From assembly GCA_964414425.1 (NCBI GenBank), contig CAYPWL010000006.1, forward strand, positions 1 through 64,000: 64,000 nt of DNA, given 5' to 3'. A program made the translations under genes and the position numbers. The notes under the pieces are model-generated. The model was not told the DNA's origin, searched no databases, and saw only the letters and a program-made list of their open reading frames with translations. The stretch is from GYS-P2D sp964414425 (GTDB lineage Bacteria; Bacteroidota; Bacteroidia; Chitinophagales; Saprospiraceae). Each line of letters begins with the position of its first letter. Within the stretch, counting starts at the first letter, position 1. This document shows positions 8,589-17,682 of this stretch, piece by piece.

Positions 8589-9794
8589 TTACTCCTGATT
8601 ACGATCTGATTGTGTCAGCCCTTTATAGATCTGCAGTGCTGCTGCCGCTACCTTTGTATAATCATAATACTCCTCTGCGAGCCTCTGGCCACTACTACTT
8701 ACTGTGCTATACGACGTCCAGTCATCCATGATGGCATTGATCGTGTCTGTCCATGCTATCTCACCATCTCTAATCAGCGCATCCTGCTCATCAAAAGCCT
8801 GGATACCCTCAATACCAATCGTAGTTGTCAGCACAAGTTTTTGATGGGCAAAGGCCTCAATTATTTTCACTCTTGTCCCGCTACCAGAAAACAGTGGGAC
8901 CAGCAAGACATCCACCTTATCCCAGAAGGTTGTTACGTCATCTACATCTCCTAATACCTTGATCATCGGATTATCAGGAATAGTGAGATTGGCAGAGTCA
9001 AAGTTTCTACCCGCTAAGATGATCTCAACGTCTCTATCAATATGGCCGATCACTTTCTCCAGCAACCATCGTAAACCTTCCTCATTAGGCGCCCAATCCA
9101 TAGACCCGATAAATCCAAACTTTGGCGTCGACACTTCTTGATGGTGATGATGCTTAGATGGTAATGCTAATCCGATTGGCACAACCGCAGTATGGGGATT
9201 CAGTATCTCGAAATAAGCCTGATCTACTGCCGATACAGCCATAATACTATCCACCTGACGGGCATAATAGTCTTCTACATCTTTAAGCCTCTTAGCTTGG
9301 ATCTGGTGGTACTTAGCCACAATCCTATTATCTAATTGCGACTGATACCGCTGCCATATCCTATGCTCCACATTATGAGCACGCAATACGATCTTACCGG
9401 TGTGATGCTTTCTGATTAAATCATGATAGATCAGTAGATGACTACTTTCTATTTGCACGATATCATATGAGTGCTCAGTCAATACAGCAATCAACTTCTG
9501 CTCCATCTTCTTAGAGCGAAAGCGGCTGACATGATATGATTGACTGGTGAGCAGATTGATCGCAGCTCCGATCACTGAAGCCCTATTGTCAAGATCAATC
9601 AGCTGAATACTATGATAGTGACTGAGTTCCCTGATATCGATCTCTCCATCATAGCTGTGCTTAACCGTATTAAATGCAAGAAGATTAACTGTAGCACCTC
9701 CTTCAACTAAGCCCTTGGAGAGCATATGTATAGCGATCGAAGCGCCATCGTCCAATGGATAGGGGCATTGTTTGGCCAGTACCAAAATCTTCAT
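8589..9794 (-). CDS. GT4-type glycosyltransferase
   Basis: 401 residues from the ATG at 9794; this start gives the conserved MKILVLAKQCPYPLDDGASIAIH. An upstream in-frame start at 9815 adds seven residues. It is a GT-B fold with an N-terminal acceptor domain and a C-terminal donor domain that has FIGSMDWAPNEEGLRWL and LVPLFSGSGTRVKIIEAFAHQKLVLTT. It is a distant paralogue of the next gene and forms an operon with it. The 67-base gap to the divergent desaturase must contain both promoters. Confidence 0.82.
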   Translation of the reverse strand: MKILVLAKQCPYPLDDGASIAIHMLSKGLVEGGATVNLLAFNTVKHSYDGEIDIRELSHYHSIQLIDLDNRASVIGAAINLLTSQSYHVSRFRSKKMEQKLIAVLTEHSYDIVQIESSHLLIYHDLIRKHHTGKIVLRAHNVEHRIWQRYQSQLDNRIVAKYHQIQAKRLKDVEDYYARQVDSIMAVSAVDQAYFEILNPHTAVVPIGLALPSKHHHHQEVSTPKFGFIGSMDWAPNEEGLRWLLEKVIGHIDRDVEIILAGRNFDSANLTIPDNPMIKVLGDVDDVTTFWDKVDVLLVPLFSGSGTRVKIIEAFAHQKLVLTTTIGIEGIQAFDEQDALIRDGEIAWTDTINAIMDDWTSYSTVSSSGQRLAEEYYDYTKVAAAALQIYKGLTQSDRNQE

Positions 9795-9861
9795 AAGTCC
9801 AAGATAAGCCGCCAATACCTAATGTGGCACCATAGTAATGAATTGTATAACTTAGCTGAAC

Positions 9862-10824
9862 ATGCAAATTGTATCTCCAGCACCCTATCTCACCATAGCA
9901 GAGCGATATGAGCTCACCCAAAAGAGTGACCTCAAAGCACTATGGGGAGTGATCTATCACTGGGGTATCGTCATGGCATGCTTTGCATTAGTCTATCGCT
10001 TCCCTACCGTATGGGCGGTGATGATTGCATTACTACTGATCGGAGGCAGACAGCTTGCTTGCGCCATATTAATGCACGACGGTAGTCACAATGCTGTATT
10101 CAATAATTCCAGATTTAATGACATCACCTGTAACTGGTTTGGTGCCTACCCCATCTTTCAAGATGTACTCAAGTATCGTGGATATCACTTACAGCACCAT
10201 CTCAATACGGGCCTTGACGAAGATCCGGACCTGCTATTGACCAGAGGATACCCTACTACTCGTCGCAGCATGTACCGTAAGTTTTTTAGAGATCTGTCTG
10301 GACAGACAGGTATCAAGGCTCTCGGGGGCTTGGTTATGATGCATCTTGGGTATATCGAGTTTAATCTCGGTAAAAAAGTCGTTAGAGTATCTCAACGAGA
10401 AAGAAGCTGGAAAGAGTTTATTAAGACGTTCATGACCAATCTTGGTGGTCCTATTCTCTCTCAGCTTATCACCTGGGCTTTGCTCTACATATTCGCAAGT
10501 GGCTGGCTGTACCTATTATGGATTGGCGCGTACTTGACCACTTTTCAACTATCCTTGAGAGTGAGAGCCATCGCAGAACATAGCGTACTCGAAGATTCAC
10601 TCGATCCTCATAAAAACACCCGTACTACCCGAGCCAACCTACTTGAACAATTACTGTTTGCTCCCTATCACGTCAACTATCATGCAGAACATCATATGAT
10701 GATGTCTGTACCGTCCTATAACCTCCCCAAAATGCACCGCTTGATTAAAGAGCGCGGTTTTTATAACAAAGGTGTCATGGCTCCTGGCTATTGGCACATC
10801 ATAAAACTGGCCGGAAGCCATTGA
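9862..10824 (+). CDS. Membrane fatty acid desaturase
   Basis: 320 residues. It is an integral membrane di-iron desaturase (FA_desaturase family) with three histidine boxes: HDGSH at 72-76, HLQHH at 109-113 and HAEHH at 274-278. Two hydrophobic hairpins lie around 30-70 and 195-235. It would insert double bonds in lipid acyl chains or a related lipid such as a carotenoid; the substrate cannot be told. The hydrolase gene starts three bases after its stop, so the two are co-transcribed. The divergent neighbours are glycosyltransferases, which fits an envelope-lipid theme. Confidence 0.85.
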   Translation: MQIVSPAPYLTIAERYELTQKSDLKALWGVIYHWGIVMACFALVYRFPTVWAVMIALLLIGGRQLACAILMHDGSHNAVFNNSRFNDITCNWFGAYPIFQDVLKYRGYHLQHHLNTGLDEDPDLLLTRGYPTTRRSMYRKFFRDLSGQTGIKALGGLVMMHLGYIEFNLGKKVVRVSQRERSWKEFIKTFMTNLGGPILSQLITWALLYIFASGWLYLLWIGAYLTTFQLSLRVRAIAEHSVLEDSLDPHKNTRTTRANLLEQLLFAPYHVNYHAEHHMMMSVPSYNLPKMHRLIKERGFYNKGVMAPGYWHIIKLAGSH

Positions 10825-10827
10825 TCC

Positions 10828-11760
10828 ATGAGAAACCTATTTGTAGTATTGCTGATATTGATCTGTGCATCAGCGACCTCTTCTGCGCAGATCTCAGAAG
10901 ACATTTATTTAGATGAGTATGTCAATGGCACTCTTACCATACCAGAAGACTTCAGTACCCGACAAGTTGCACTCATCATACAGGGTTCGGGGCCAACCGA
11001 CCGCAATGGCAACAATCCAAGCATGGAGAATAACTCTCTGAAAATGCTCGCTGATTCGTTAGCTGCCTCTGGTATTGCATCATTGAGATATGACAAGCGT
11101 GGTATCGCTAACAGCTATGTACCCGACCTCAAGGAATCAGAGATGTCTATAGATCTGTTTATCGCAGATGCAAAGGGATGGGTCGAGATGTTACACAATG
11201 ATCCAAGGTTTGATGATATTACCGTAATTGGACATAGCCAAGGTTCATTAGTGGGAATGATGGCCAGTCATACCTACGTTGACCGATTTATCTCTATCGC
11301 AGGTGCGGGTTATCCCATGGATTCCATTGTTATCAGGCAGCTTCAGCAACGTGCGCCATTACTGGTTGACGAGTCTAAGGAAATTTTATCTCAGCTGAGA
11401 CAAGGAATGCCAGTTGATAGTTTGAATCCATTTTTAATGAATCTGTTCCGACCGTCTGTACAGCCCTTTTTGATGAGCTACATCGAGAAATCTCCGACTA
11501 CCGAAATCGCAAAGCTGAACATCCCCATATTAATCATCAATGGCGATATGGATATCCAGACGACTGTAGATGACGCCCAGCAACTATATGCCGCAGCTGA
11601 TCAGGCAAGCTTATTCATCATTGACAACATGAATCACATCCTGAAATATGTTGATTATGAAGCTACCCAGTTTGCTAATATGATGACTTATAACAAGCCA
11701 GGCCTTCCTTTGATGAGTGATTTAGTGAATTCGATACTTGAATTTCTCAAAACGAAATAA
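10828..11760 (+). CDS. Secreted alpha/beta hydrolase
   Basis: 310 residues with a signal peptide (MRNLFVVLLILICASATSSAQ). It is an alpha/beta hydrolase fold with an oxyanion-region IIQGSGPTDRNGNN, nucleophile elbow GHSQG, an acid within NGDMDIQTTVDDAQ and a His in NMNHILK. The GSGPTDRNGN opening is typical of a Bacteroidota/Proteobacteria group annotated as alpha/beta hydrolase or serine aminopeptidase S33-like. Probably a periplasmic esterase or lipase; the substrate is unknown. It starts three bases after the desaturase stop (TGA TCC ATG). Confidence 0.85.
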   Translation: MRNLFVVLLILICASATSSAQISEDIYLDEYVNGTLTIPEDFSTRQVALIIQGSGPTDRNGNNPSMENNSLKMLADSLAASGIASLRYDKRGIANSYVPDLKESEMSIDLFIADAKGWVEMLHNDPRFDDITVIGHSQGSLVGMMASHTYVDRFISIAGAGYPMDSIVIRQLQQRAPLLVDESKEILSQLRQGMPVDSLNPFLMNLFRPSVQPFLMSYIEKSPTTEIAKLNIPILIINGDMDIQTTVDDAQQLYAAADQASLFIIDNMNHILKYVDYEATQFANMMTYNKPGLPLMSDLVNSILEFLKTK

Positions 11761-11951
11761 GAAATCACTGATAAAAAAGGCAGATCATTATCTCGTATAG
11801 GTTTCAGTACTTTGGTAACTTGCAAGTCAGAGCACATTAAACCAGCAAACAAATTCTTATTTACTCGTTACTTAAGCGCATTTGAGAGTCTATATATATA
11901 GTCAATCGAAACATCACTGCAGTGCGGGTCAATAAGCAACCAAGGGCATCC

Positions 11952-12269
11952 ATGAAGGAAGCAATCAAAAATGAATTATTGGACGAGTTCAACAGTGGCG
12001 TGAGGTATCATCCTCTCATCCAAAGATTGAAGGGCTTAGGCAACGAGATGGAGCGTGTTATTGATGCTGCGGCCTCTGTAATGGTAGATGAAGAAAAGGT
12101 TTCGGCGAAAGACTTGAATAAAGCAAAAGAGTCGATCAAACTGCTCCGCATGAGCCTCAACACTACATTTGATCCAAAGCGACATACATCCGTCGAGAAC
12201 ATAAAAGCCAAAGAAGCTGTCAAAGAAGCATTAAACACAATCTGCCCTCTCTGGCCCCTCTACAAATAA
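11952..12269 (+). CDS. Small hypothetical protein
   Basis: 105 residues from the ATG at 11952; a GTG at 11922 would add ten residues. It is charged and mostly helical (MKEAIKNELLDEFNSG, then VSAKDLNKAKESIKLLRMSLN), with no signal peptide or membrane segment. The reverse strand also has an open frame here, but the composition of this one is more protein-like. It lies 78 bases upstream of ettA on the same strand. I recognise no family. Confidence 0.5.
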   Translation: MKEAIKNELLDEFNSGVRYHPLIQRLKGLGNEMERVIDAAASVMVDEEKVSAKDLNKAKESIKLLRMSLNTTFDPKRHTSVENIKAKEAVKEALNTICPLWPLYK

Positions 12270-12318
12270 TACTTCCAAAGTGAGTTCTGCTCTGCTGTAA
12301 TTAGGTGATTACAACGGT

Positions 12319-12326
12319 TATATTTG
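12319..12326 (+). promoter_or_regulatory. Candidate -7 promoter element of ettA
   Basis: TATATTTG fits the Bacteroidota -7 consensus TAnnTTTG and lies 22 bases upstream of the ettA ATG. No good -33 TTG is visible at the expected spacing, so the call is tentative. Confidence 0.3.
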
Positions 12327-12347
12327 CTGATCTAATCGCAGAATCAC

Positions 12348-14018
12348 ATGTCAGACAAAAAAGTAATCTTCTCGATGGAGGGCGTAACTAAGATTTACCC
12401 TCCTAAAAAACAGGTACTCAAAAATATATGGCTCTCATTTTACTACGGTGCTAAGATTGGCGTACTCGGTCTTAACGGTAGTGGTAAGTCGAGCCTACTC
12501 AAAATCATCGCTGGCCTCGATACCAACTATCAAGGCAAGGTTACTTTTGACAAAGAATATAAAATCGGGTATCTCGCACAAGAGCCTGAGCTAGACGAAA
12601 GCAAGACTGTCAAAGAATGTGTCCAAGAAGGAGTACAACATATCGTCGACGTCGTCAAGGCTTATGAAGATATCTCTGCAAAGCTGGCAGAGCCGATGGA
12701 TGATGATGCCATGATGAAACTCATCGAAGAGCAAGGAGAGCTCCTCGAGCAGATGGACCACTTGAACGCTTGGGATCTCGACCATACTTTAGAGGTTGCC
12801 ATGGACGCCTTGAGATGCCCACCTGATGACGTTCAGGTATCCGTACTATCGGGTGGTGAGCGCCGCCGTGTTGCACTATGTAGGCTCCTACTTAGCAAGC
12901 CTGATATCTTATTACTCGACGAGCCTACTAACCACCTGGACGCAGAGAGTGTCCACTGGCTCGAGCAATTCTTACAATCATTTCCTGGTACGGTGATCGC
13001 CGTAACTCACGACAGATACTTCCTTGATAATGTGGCAGGATGGATCCTTGAGTTGGATCGTGGAGAAGGTATCCCATGGGAAGGAAACTACTCTACATGG
13101 CTCGATCAAAAGTCTAAGCGCCTTGCACAAGAAGAAAAAGCTGAATCTAAACGACAAAAGATCCTCAAGCGAGAGCTTGAATGGAGCCGTATGGCACAAA
13201 AGGCCAAACAGTCCAAGGGTAAGGCTCGTCTGAATGCCTACGATGCACTGAGCAGCCAAGAGGTGAAAGAAAAAGAAGCTAAGCTCGAGCTATATATACC
13301 ACCAGGTCCGAGACTCGGTGATAAGGTGATCGAGATCGAAGGCCTCACTAAAGCATTTGATAATAGAGTCTTAATAGACAATCTCAACCTTAGCATTCCA
13401 AAAAATGCGATCGTGGGAATCATCGGACCTAATGGTGTCGGTAAGTCCACACTATTCAGGATGATCATGGGTGAAGAAACACCTGATAATGGCACCATCA
13501 CCAGAGGTGACACGGTACAAGTCGCTTATGTAGATCAGTCTCATAAGGATCTCATAGCCGAAAAGACCATCTATGAGGTTGTCAGTCAAGGCAATGACAT
13601 CCTCAAAGTCGGCAATGTAGATGTCAATGCAAGAGCCTACCTAAGTAAGTTCAACTTCGCAGGTAGTGATCAGCAAAAGAAAGTTGGGGTACTCTCTGGT
13701 GGTGAGCGCAATCGACTACACCTCGCCATGACCCTTAAGGAAGGTGGCAATGTCTTGCTACTTGATGAGCCTACTAACGACATCGATGTCAATACACTCA
13801 GAGCTCTCGAAGAAGCCATTGAGAATTTTGCTGGATGCGTCCTTGTGATCTCACACGATAGATGGTTTATCGATCGGCTTGCTACTCACATCTTGAGCTA
13901 CGAAGATAATGGCGAGGTACATTTCTATGAGGGTAACTTTAGCGCATTTGAGGCAGCTAAGAAAGAGCGCTTAGGAGATATCACTCCTAAGAGACCACGG
14001 TTCAAGAGCTTATTGTAA
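12348..14018 (+). CDS. ettA: Energy-dependent translational throttle protein EttA (ABC-F)
   Basis: 556 residues, the EttA length. It has two ABC domains without membrane segments: Walker A GLNGSGKSS and GPNGVGKST, two LSGGER signatures, and Walker B LLLDEPTNHLD and LLLDEPTNDID. The linker between domains is highly charged (about 255-305), as in ABC-F ribosome-binding proteins. The opening KVIFSMEGVTKIYPPKKQVLKNIWLSFYYGAKIG is diagnostic of EttA within the family. EttA binds the ribosomal E site and gates the first elongation steps according to the ATP/ADP ratio. Monocistronic. Confidence 0.95.
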   Translation: MSDKKVIFSMEGVTKIYPPKKQVLKNIWLSFYYGAKIGVLGLNGSGKSSLLKIIAGLDTNYQGKVTFDKEYKIGYLAQEPELDESKTVKECVQEGVQHIVDVVKAYEDISAKLAEPMDDDAMMKLIEEQGELLEQMDHLNAWDLDHTLEVAMDALRCPPDDVQVSVLSGGERRRVALCRLLLSKPDILLLDEPTNHLDAESVHWLEQFLQSFPGTVIAVTHDRYFLDNVAGWILELDRGEGIPWEGNYSTWLDQKSKRLAQEEKAESKRQKILKRELEWSRMAQKAKQSKGKARLNAYDALSSQEVKEKEAKLELYIPPGPRLGDKVIEIEGLTKAFDNRVLIDNLNLSIPKNAIVGIIGPNGVGKSTLFRMIMGEETPDNGTITRGDTVQVAYVDQSHKDLIAEKTIYEVVSQGNDILKVGNVDVNARAYLSKFNFAGSDQQKKVGVLSGGERNRLHLAMTLKEGGNVLLLDEPTNDIDVNTLRALEEAIENFAGCVLVISHDRWFIDRLATHILSYEDNGEVHFYEGNFSAFEAAKKERLGDITPKRPRFKSLL

Positions 14019-14102
14019 TACTTGAAATTATAGATGCGCTTTGCCTAAGCCTGTGAAGGGAGGGTCTTAATGTTGCTGATCAGGAAGAGTGAAGTAAGGA
14101 CT

Positions 14103-14360
14103 TTAATAATGGTATCTGCAAGAAATAATTATTATCGAATCGTCTTTTACAAAGTAAACTAATCTGTGCTCACGATTGATTCTTTTAGACCAATATCTTT
14201 TGTAATCTCCTACTAGTGGTTCGGGTTTCCCAAGTCCAGAAAACGGATTACGTAGCGTGTCCTTTATAATAGAGTTAAGCTTTTTAAAAACGGCCTTATC
14301 TGTTCTTTGCCAGTATTGATAGTCTTCCCACGCAGAAATATGCCAAGAAAGTAATTTCAC
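14103..14360 (-). CDS. yoeB: YoeB-family ribosome-dependent mRNA interferase toxin
   Basis: 85 residues, essentially the length of E. coli YoeB. The RelE/YoeB fold residues align: E47 in GKPEPL, R66 in HRLVY and H84 in the terminal RYHY, the residues used for mRNA cleavage in the ribosomal A site. The toxin should therefore be active. Its start overlaps the stop of the upstream antitoxin gene by four bases, giving translational coupling. Confidence 0.92.
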   Translation of the reverse strand: MKLLSWHISAWEDYQYWQRTDKAVFKKLNSIIKDTLRNPFSGLGKPEPLVGDYKRYWSKRINREHRLVYFVKDDSIIIISCRYHY

Positions 14361-14611
14361 AAAATCAATTGATGACTAACAAGATTCAAGTTCTCTTCGA
14401 CATCTTTCATTGCCCGTTCTATGCGCTCCTTATTCTTTTTGGAAGACCGTAGATATAGCGTTTCTTGTATGCTATTATATGTACTAAGAGATATTAGCAC
14501 AACATCCCGATCGTTAGATCTTGATATAATCACCGTTTCATCGTTATCATTGACTTGATCCAGGGTCTGTTTCATGGTTTTCCGAAACTCCGTCATCTGC
14601 TTGATCACCAT
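14357..14611 (-). CDS. yefM: YefM/Phd-family antitoxin
   Basis: 84 residues from the ATG at 14611 (MVIKQMTEFRKTMKQTLDQV). An in-frame TTG at 14620 lies inside the operator palindrome and is not the likely start. The N-terminal Phd/YefM DNA-binding domain includes DNDETVIISRSNDRDVVLISLSTYNSIQETLYL. The C-terminal tail (about 60-84) would wrap the toxin. The antitoxin comes first and the toxin second, overlapping by four bases. It should repress its own operon through the TGTACA boxes directly upstream. Confidence 0.92.
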   Translation of the reverse strand: MVIKQMTEFRKTMKQTLDQVNDNDETVIISRSNDRDVVLISLSTYNSIQETLYLRSSKKNKERIERAMKDVEENLNLVSHQLIL

Positions 14612-14642
14612 ATTGTACAATATTATTTAACTATTTTGTACA
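14611..14642. promoter_or_regulatory. yefM-yoeB operator: two TGTACA boxes
   Basis: TATTGTACAATA at 14611-14622 is a perfect 12-bp palindrome abutting the yefM start codon. A second TGTACA core sits at 14637-14642, 23 bases further upstream (about two helical turns). The E. coli yefM-yoeB operator is known to contain a long and a short palindrome with this same TGTACA core, so the match to a different phylum is striking. Confidence 0.75.
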
Positions 14643-14789
14643 GTAAAGTTAAAGTAACAATTTCTCTAACGCAAGTATTCAGCTATATAATGACCTACTG
14701 CTACCTCAATCTAATCACAGGATAGGACACCCCGATTCAACGAATCACCTTGTCTTTTGGAAGGCCAATGAAGCCATCTCCATGAATTA

Positions 14790-15803
14790 TTATGTAGTAA
14801 CTAACTTGAGTGCCTTTAAGCCCGCTTGGGAAGTGATGGCCTCTTGAGCCTCCTGGATACAATCATTGATTGACTGATGAGGCTTAAATCGCTGTATAGC
14901 ATACCCAGCGTTAGCTGAGACTACGGCATTTTGAGCTGGAGTCCCCTTACCACTTAGGATTGATAGAAAGATCTCCGAGGCAGCCTCAACGGTATGGCCC
15001 CCATGAAGATCTGATTGTGCCAAGGTTGGCAGGTTGATTTTTGATGGGCTCAACACCCCATTAAACCCCTTAGATCTAATCTGAAAACTGCCTGTTAAGG
15101 ATATCTCGTCGTAACCATCGTCAGCATGGATGACGGCATACTCAATGCCGATATCTTCAAATACAGCTTGATACAAATCCAACAACTCTGCACTAAACAC
15201 CCCTGTAATCTGCTGCTTAGGCCTGGATGGATTGAGCAAAGGCCCAAGCATATTAAAGAAGGTCTTCGTCTTCATCCCCTTACGGATCAGACCCACATGT
15301 CGCATTGCGGGATGAAATAAGGGCGCATGCATATAGCAAAAATTACCGCGCTCCAGATCAGATCTGAGCTTATCTTGATCATTAGAAAACTCATAACCGA
15401 GATGCTCGAGAACATTAGATGAACCACAACCCGATGAGACACCATAGTTGCCGTGCTTAGCAACCTTATATCCTGCTCCCGCCACAACGAATGAGGAGAC
15501 CGTACTGATATTAAACGTATCCTTACCATCACCGCCTGTCCCGCATAAATCTATCGTCTCGAAGTCCGAAAAGTCTATAGGCGTAGCCAACTCAATCATC
15601 GCTGCACGAAATCCCGAAAGTTCCTCTCCAGTAATCGGTCGCATCTGAAAGCAAGTTAGAAATGCTGTTGTCTGATAGGGATCTACTTGCCCCTGACCTA
15701 TTGCTCTCAATATCTCCGTTGCATCTCCTTTAGAGAGTCGTTCGTGCTGATAGAGTCTGTTTAGGACTTGCTTGAGATCATATGAGGCGCTCTTGTCTGA
15801 CAT
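14790..15803 (-). CDS. trpD: Anthranilate phosphoribosyltransferase
   Basis: 337 residues, the usual TrpD length. It transfers phosphoribose from PRPP to anthranilate, the second step of tryptophan synthesis. PRPP loop DLCGTGGDGKDTFNIST at about 86-101; anthranilate-site loop KHGNYGVSSGCGSSN at 116-130; MRPITGEEL near residue 54. In many TrpD proteins the second loop reads KHGNRxVSSxxGSAD; the Tyr-Gly here is a mild variant. No other trp gene is adjacent, so the pathway is split in this genome or this copy is a stand-alone paralogue. Confidence 0.9.
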   Translation of the reverse strand: MSDKSASYDLKQVLNRLYQHERLSKGDATEILRAIGQGQVDPYQTTAFLTCFQMRPITGEELSGFRAAMIELATPIDFSDFETIDLCGTGGDGKDTFNISTVSSFVVAGAGYKVAKHGNYGVSSGCGSSNVLEHLGYEFSNDQDKLRSDLERGNFCYMHAPLFHPAMRHVGLIRKGMKTKTFFNMLGPLLNPSRPKQQITGVFSAELLDLYQAVFEDIGIEYAVIHADDGYDEISLTGSFQIRSKGFNGVLSPSKINLPTLAQSDLHGGHTVEAASEIFLSILSGKGTPAQNAVVSANAGYAIQRFKPHQSINDCIQEAQEAITSQAGLKALKLVTT

Positions 15804-15890
15804 CAGAGGATAGTTTTTAATCGAAGGCTAAAATATTCAGACTTTAGCAGTTAGGCTTAGTCAGCATCTTGATTATTTAAATCAAGAAAC

Positions 15891-17597
15891 TTACTCCTCG
15901 GTTTTAGCATAGACCTCCTGACCTTCTTTATAGGTCGCTAATACCTCAATGTCTTTGAGTTTCATCGGATCAATATCCAACGGATTATCCGATAAGATTA
16001 CTAAATCTCCCAATTTGCCTGGCTCCAAGCTACCCTTGCGGTCTTCCTCTCGATACTGATAGGCTGCATGAATCGTCATTGCCTCCAAGGCATCATAGAC
16101 CTTACTTCGCTGATCCGATCCGAGTACCTGTCCAGATCTCGAAACCCTATTGACTGCAGACCAGAGCAAGAACGACTGATCAAGAGCCGTGATCGGATAG
16201 TCAGTATGATTGGTATAGGTGACCCCGGACTCCTCCGAAGACACTAATGGACTGATATAAGCCGCTCTCTCCATACCTAAGTTGCGCACATGCACATCGC
16301 CCCAATAGTAGGTATGATTAGTAAAATATGAAGGGATAAGTCCGTAATGTGCATACTGCTCAATCAGATCAGGGCGCATAAACTGACTGTGGATAATCAC
16401 CGAGCGCAGATCACTACTGGTAAGATTGTGTTTGTCAACTGCCTGATCATGAGCGTTGAGGTACATATCAATCGCCGCATCACCATTGCAATGGGTATAT
16501 ACCTGTACCCCATCGCCGTATAGCTTGTCAAGCAGTTGATCCAATTGGGCTTGCTGTACCACAGCAATGCCCTTACAATCATGCGTACATCCTGGCACCT
16601 CTGTGAGATATGGATCTGACATCAAGGCAGTTTTGCCCTGGGGAGATCCGTCGGCGACTATCTTGACGCCAGCATACTTGAGACGGCGATTATATTGATG
16701 AAACTTAATGTCATGTTGTGACATGATCTTCGCAAGATCTACAAATCCTAATAAGGAAATGATGTCAAGTGGAAAATCGATAGAAGTGCTGAGCTGCTCC
16801 AATAGATCAATATTTTCTGCCGTACTAAATCCGTCATTGACTGTCGTGATCCCATTGCGTGCATACAGATCAAAGGCTTCGGCAGCTAATCGAGTCATAT
16901 CCTCAGAATCAGGTTGTGGGATAGCCTCCCGTACTGCATGCATAGCACTCTCAGTGATGAGGCCACTGGGCTCCTTCGAATTGTCAAATCTGATAATCTG
17001 ACCTCCCTGAGGATCAGCCGTCTCGGCACTCCAACCTATGACTCTTAAAGCAGCACTATTAACTACTCCTAAGTGCCCCGAAGCATGCGCTAAGAAAACT
17101 GGTTGATCCGGGAAGGCTTCGTCGAGGTCTAACTTATTAGGATGACGTTGTTCCTCTATAAGGTCAGGATCGTAGCCCCAGCCTATGAGCCATTCTGCAG
17201 GATCTAAATTTCGCTCCTGGCGGTGACCCTCCAATCTAACCAAGATATCATTGATACTCTTGATATCTGATACAGGCGGAGAAGATAAGTTTGCCCAGTT
17301 TAGCGTCTGCATAGCTAATGAAAAATGACTGTGTGCATCAATAAACCCAGGTAGTAGTGTTCGACCCTTCAGGTCTATTAATTGTGTTCTTACGCTCTGA
17401 AATCTTTCTTGATCTTCTTGGTTTCCTACATACAAGATCTCACCGTCCTTAATGCCTAATGATTGATGAACACCATTCTCTCCAGACATCGTAACGACAT
17501 CGCCATTGTAGAAAATCACATCAGCTACTGGATCATCATTACAGGCACACAATAATAATATCAGTAGATAGAAACAGATTTGGAATAGGCTATTCAT
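15891..17597 (-). CDS. YtcJ-like amidohydrolase lipoprotein
   Basis: 568 residues from the ATG at 17597, which exposes the lipoprotein signal MNSLFQICFYLLILLLCAC; a start at 17621 adds eight residues. Amidohydrolase_3 fold: LLPGFIDAHSHF gives the first metal-binding HxH, then a glycine-rich barrel with YTHCNGDAAIDMYL, VIIHSQFMRPDLI and a C-terminal GSLEPGKLGDLVILSDNPLDI. YtcJ-like enzymes hydrolyse amides or carbamates; the substrate is unknown. Its location is probably periplasmic face or outer membrane. The next gene on the strand begins 60 bases upstream of trpD, with no sign of operon coupling. Confidence 0.85.
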   Translation of the reverse strand: MNSLFQICFYLLILLLCACNDDPVADVIFYNGDVVTMSGENGVHQSLGIKDGEILYVGNQEDQERFQSVRTQLIDLKGRTLLPGFIDAHSHFSLAMQTLNWANLSSPPVSDIKSINDILVRLEGHRQERNLDPAEWLIGWGYDPDLIEEQRHPNKLDLDEAFPDQPVFLAHASGHLGVVNSAALRVIGWSAETADPQGGQIIRFDNSKEPSGLITESAMHAVREAIPQPDSEDMTRLAAEAFDLYARNGITTVNDGFSTAENIDLLEQLSTSIDFPLDIISLLGFVDLAKIMSQHDIKFHQYNRRLKYAGVKIVADGSPQGKTALMSDPYLTEVPGCTHDCKGIAVVQQAQLDQLLDKLYGDGVQVYTHCNGDAAIDMYLNAHDQAVDKHNLTSSDLRSVIIHSQFMRPDLIEQYAHYGLIPSYFTNHTYYWGDVHVRNLGMERAAYISPLVSSEESGVTYTNHTDYPITALDQSFLLWSAVNRVSRSGQVLGSDQRSKVYDALEAMTIHAAYQYREEDRKGSLEPGKLGDLVILSDNPLDIDPMKLKDIEVLATYKEGQEVYAKTEE

Positions 17598-17682
17598 CTC
17601 ATCAAGATAAACGATATCCATCCCAACGAAGGCTTTACACCGATTTTAAATTGTCAAATCATGGGGCTCCAATAGTGCAGGA

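Noticed and set aside
7395..9794. An exosortase-linked surface polysaccharide locus
   Set aside because: Only two glycosyltransferases are present; no exosortase, Wzx/Wzy or other assembly genes are seen.
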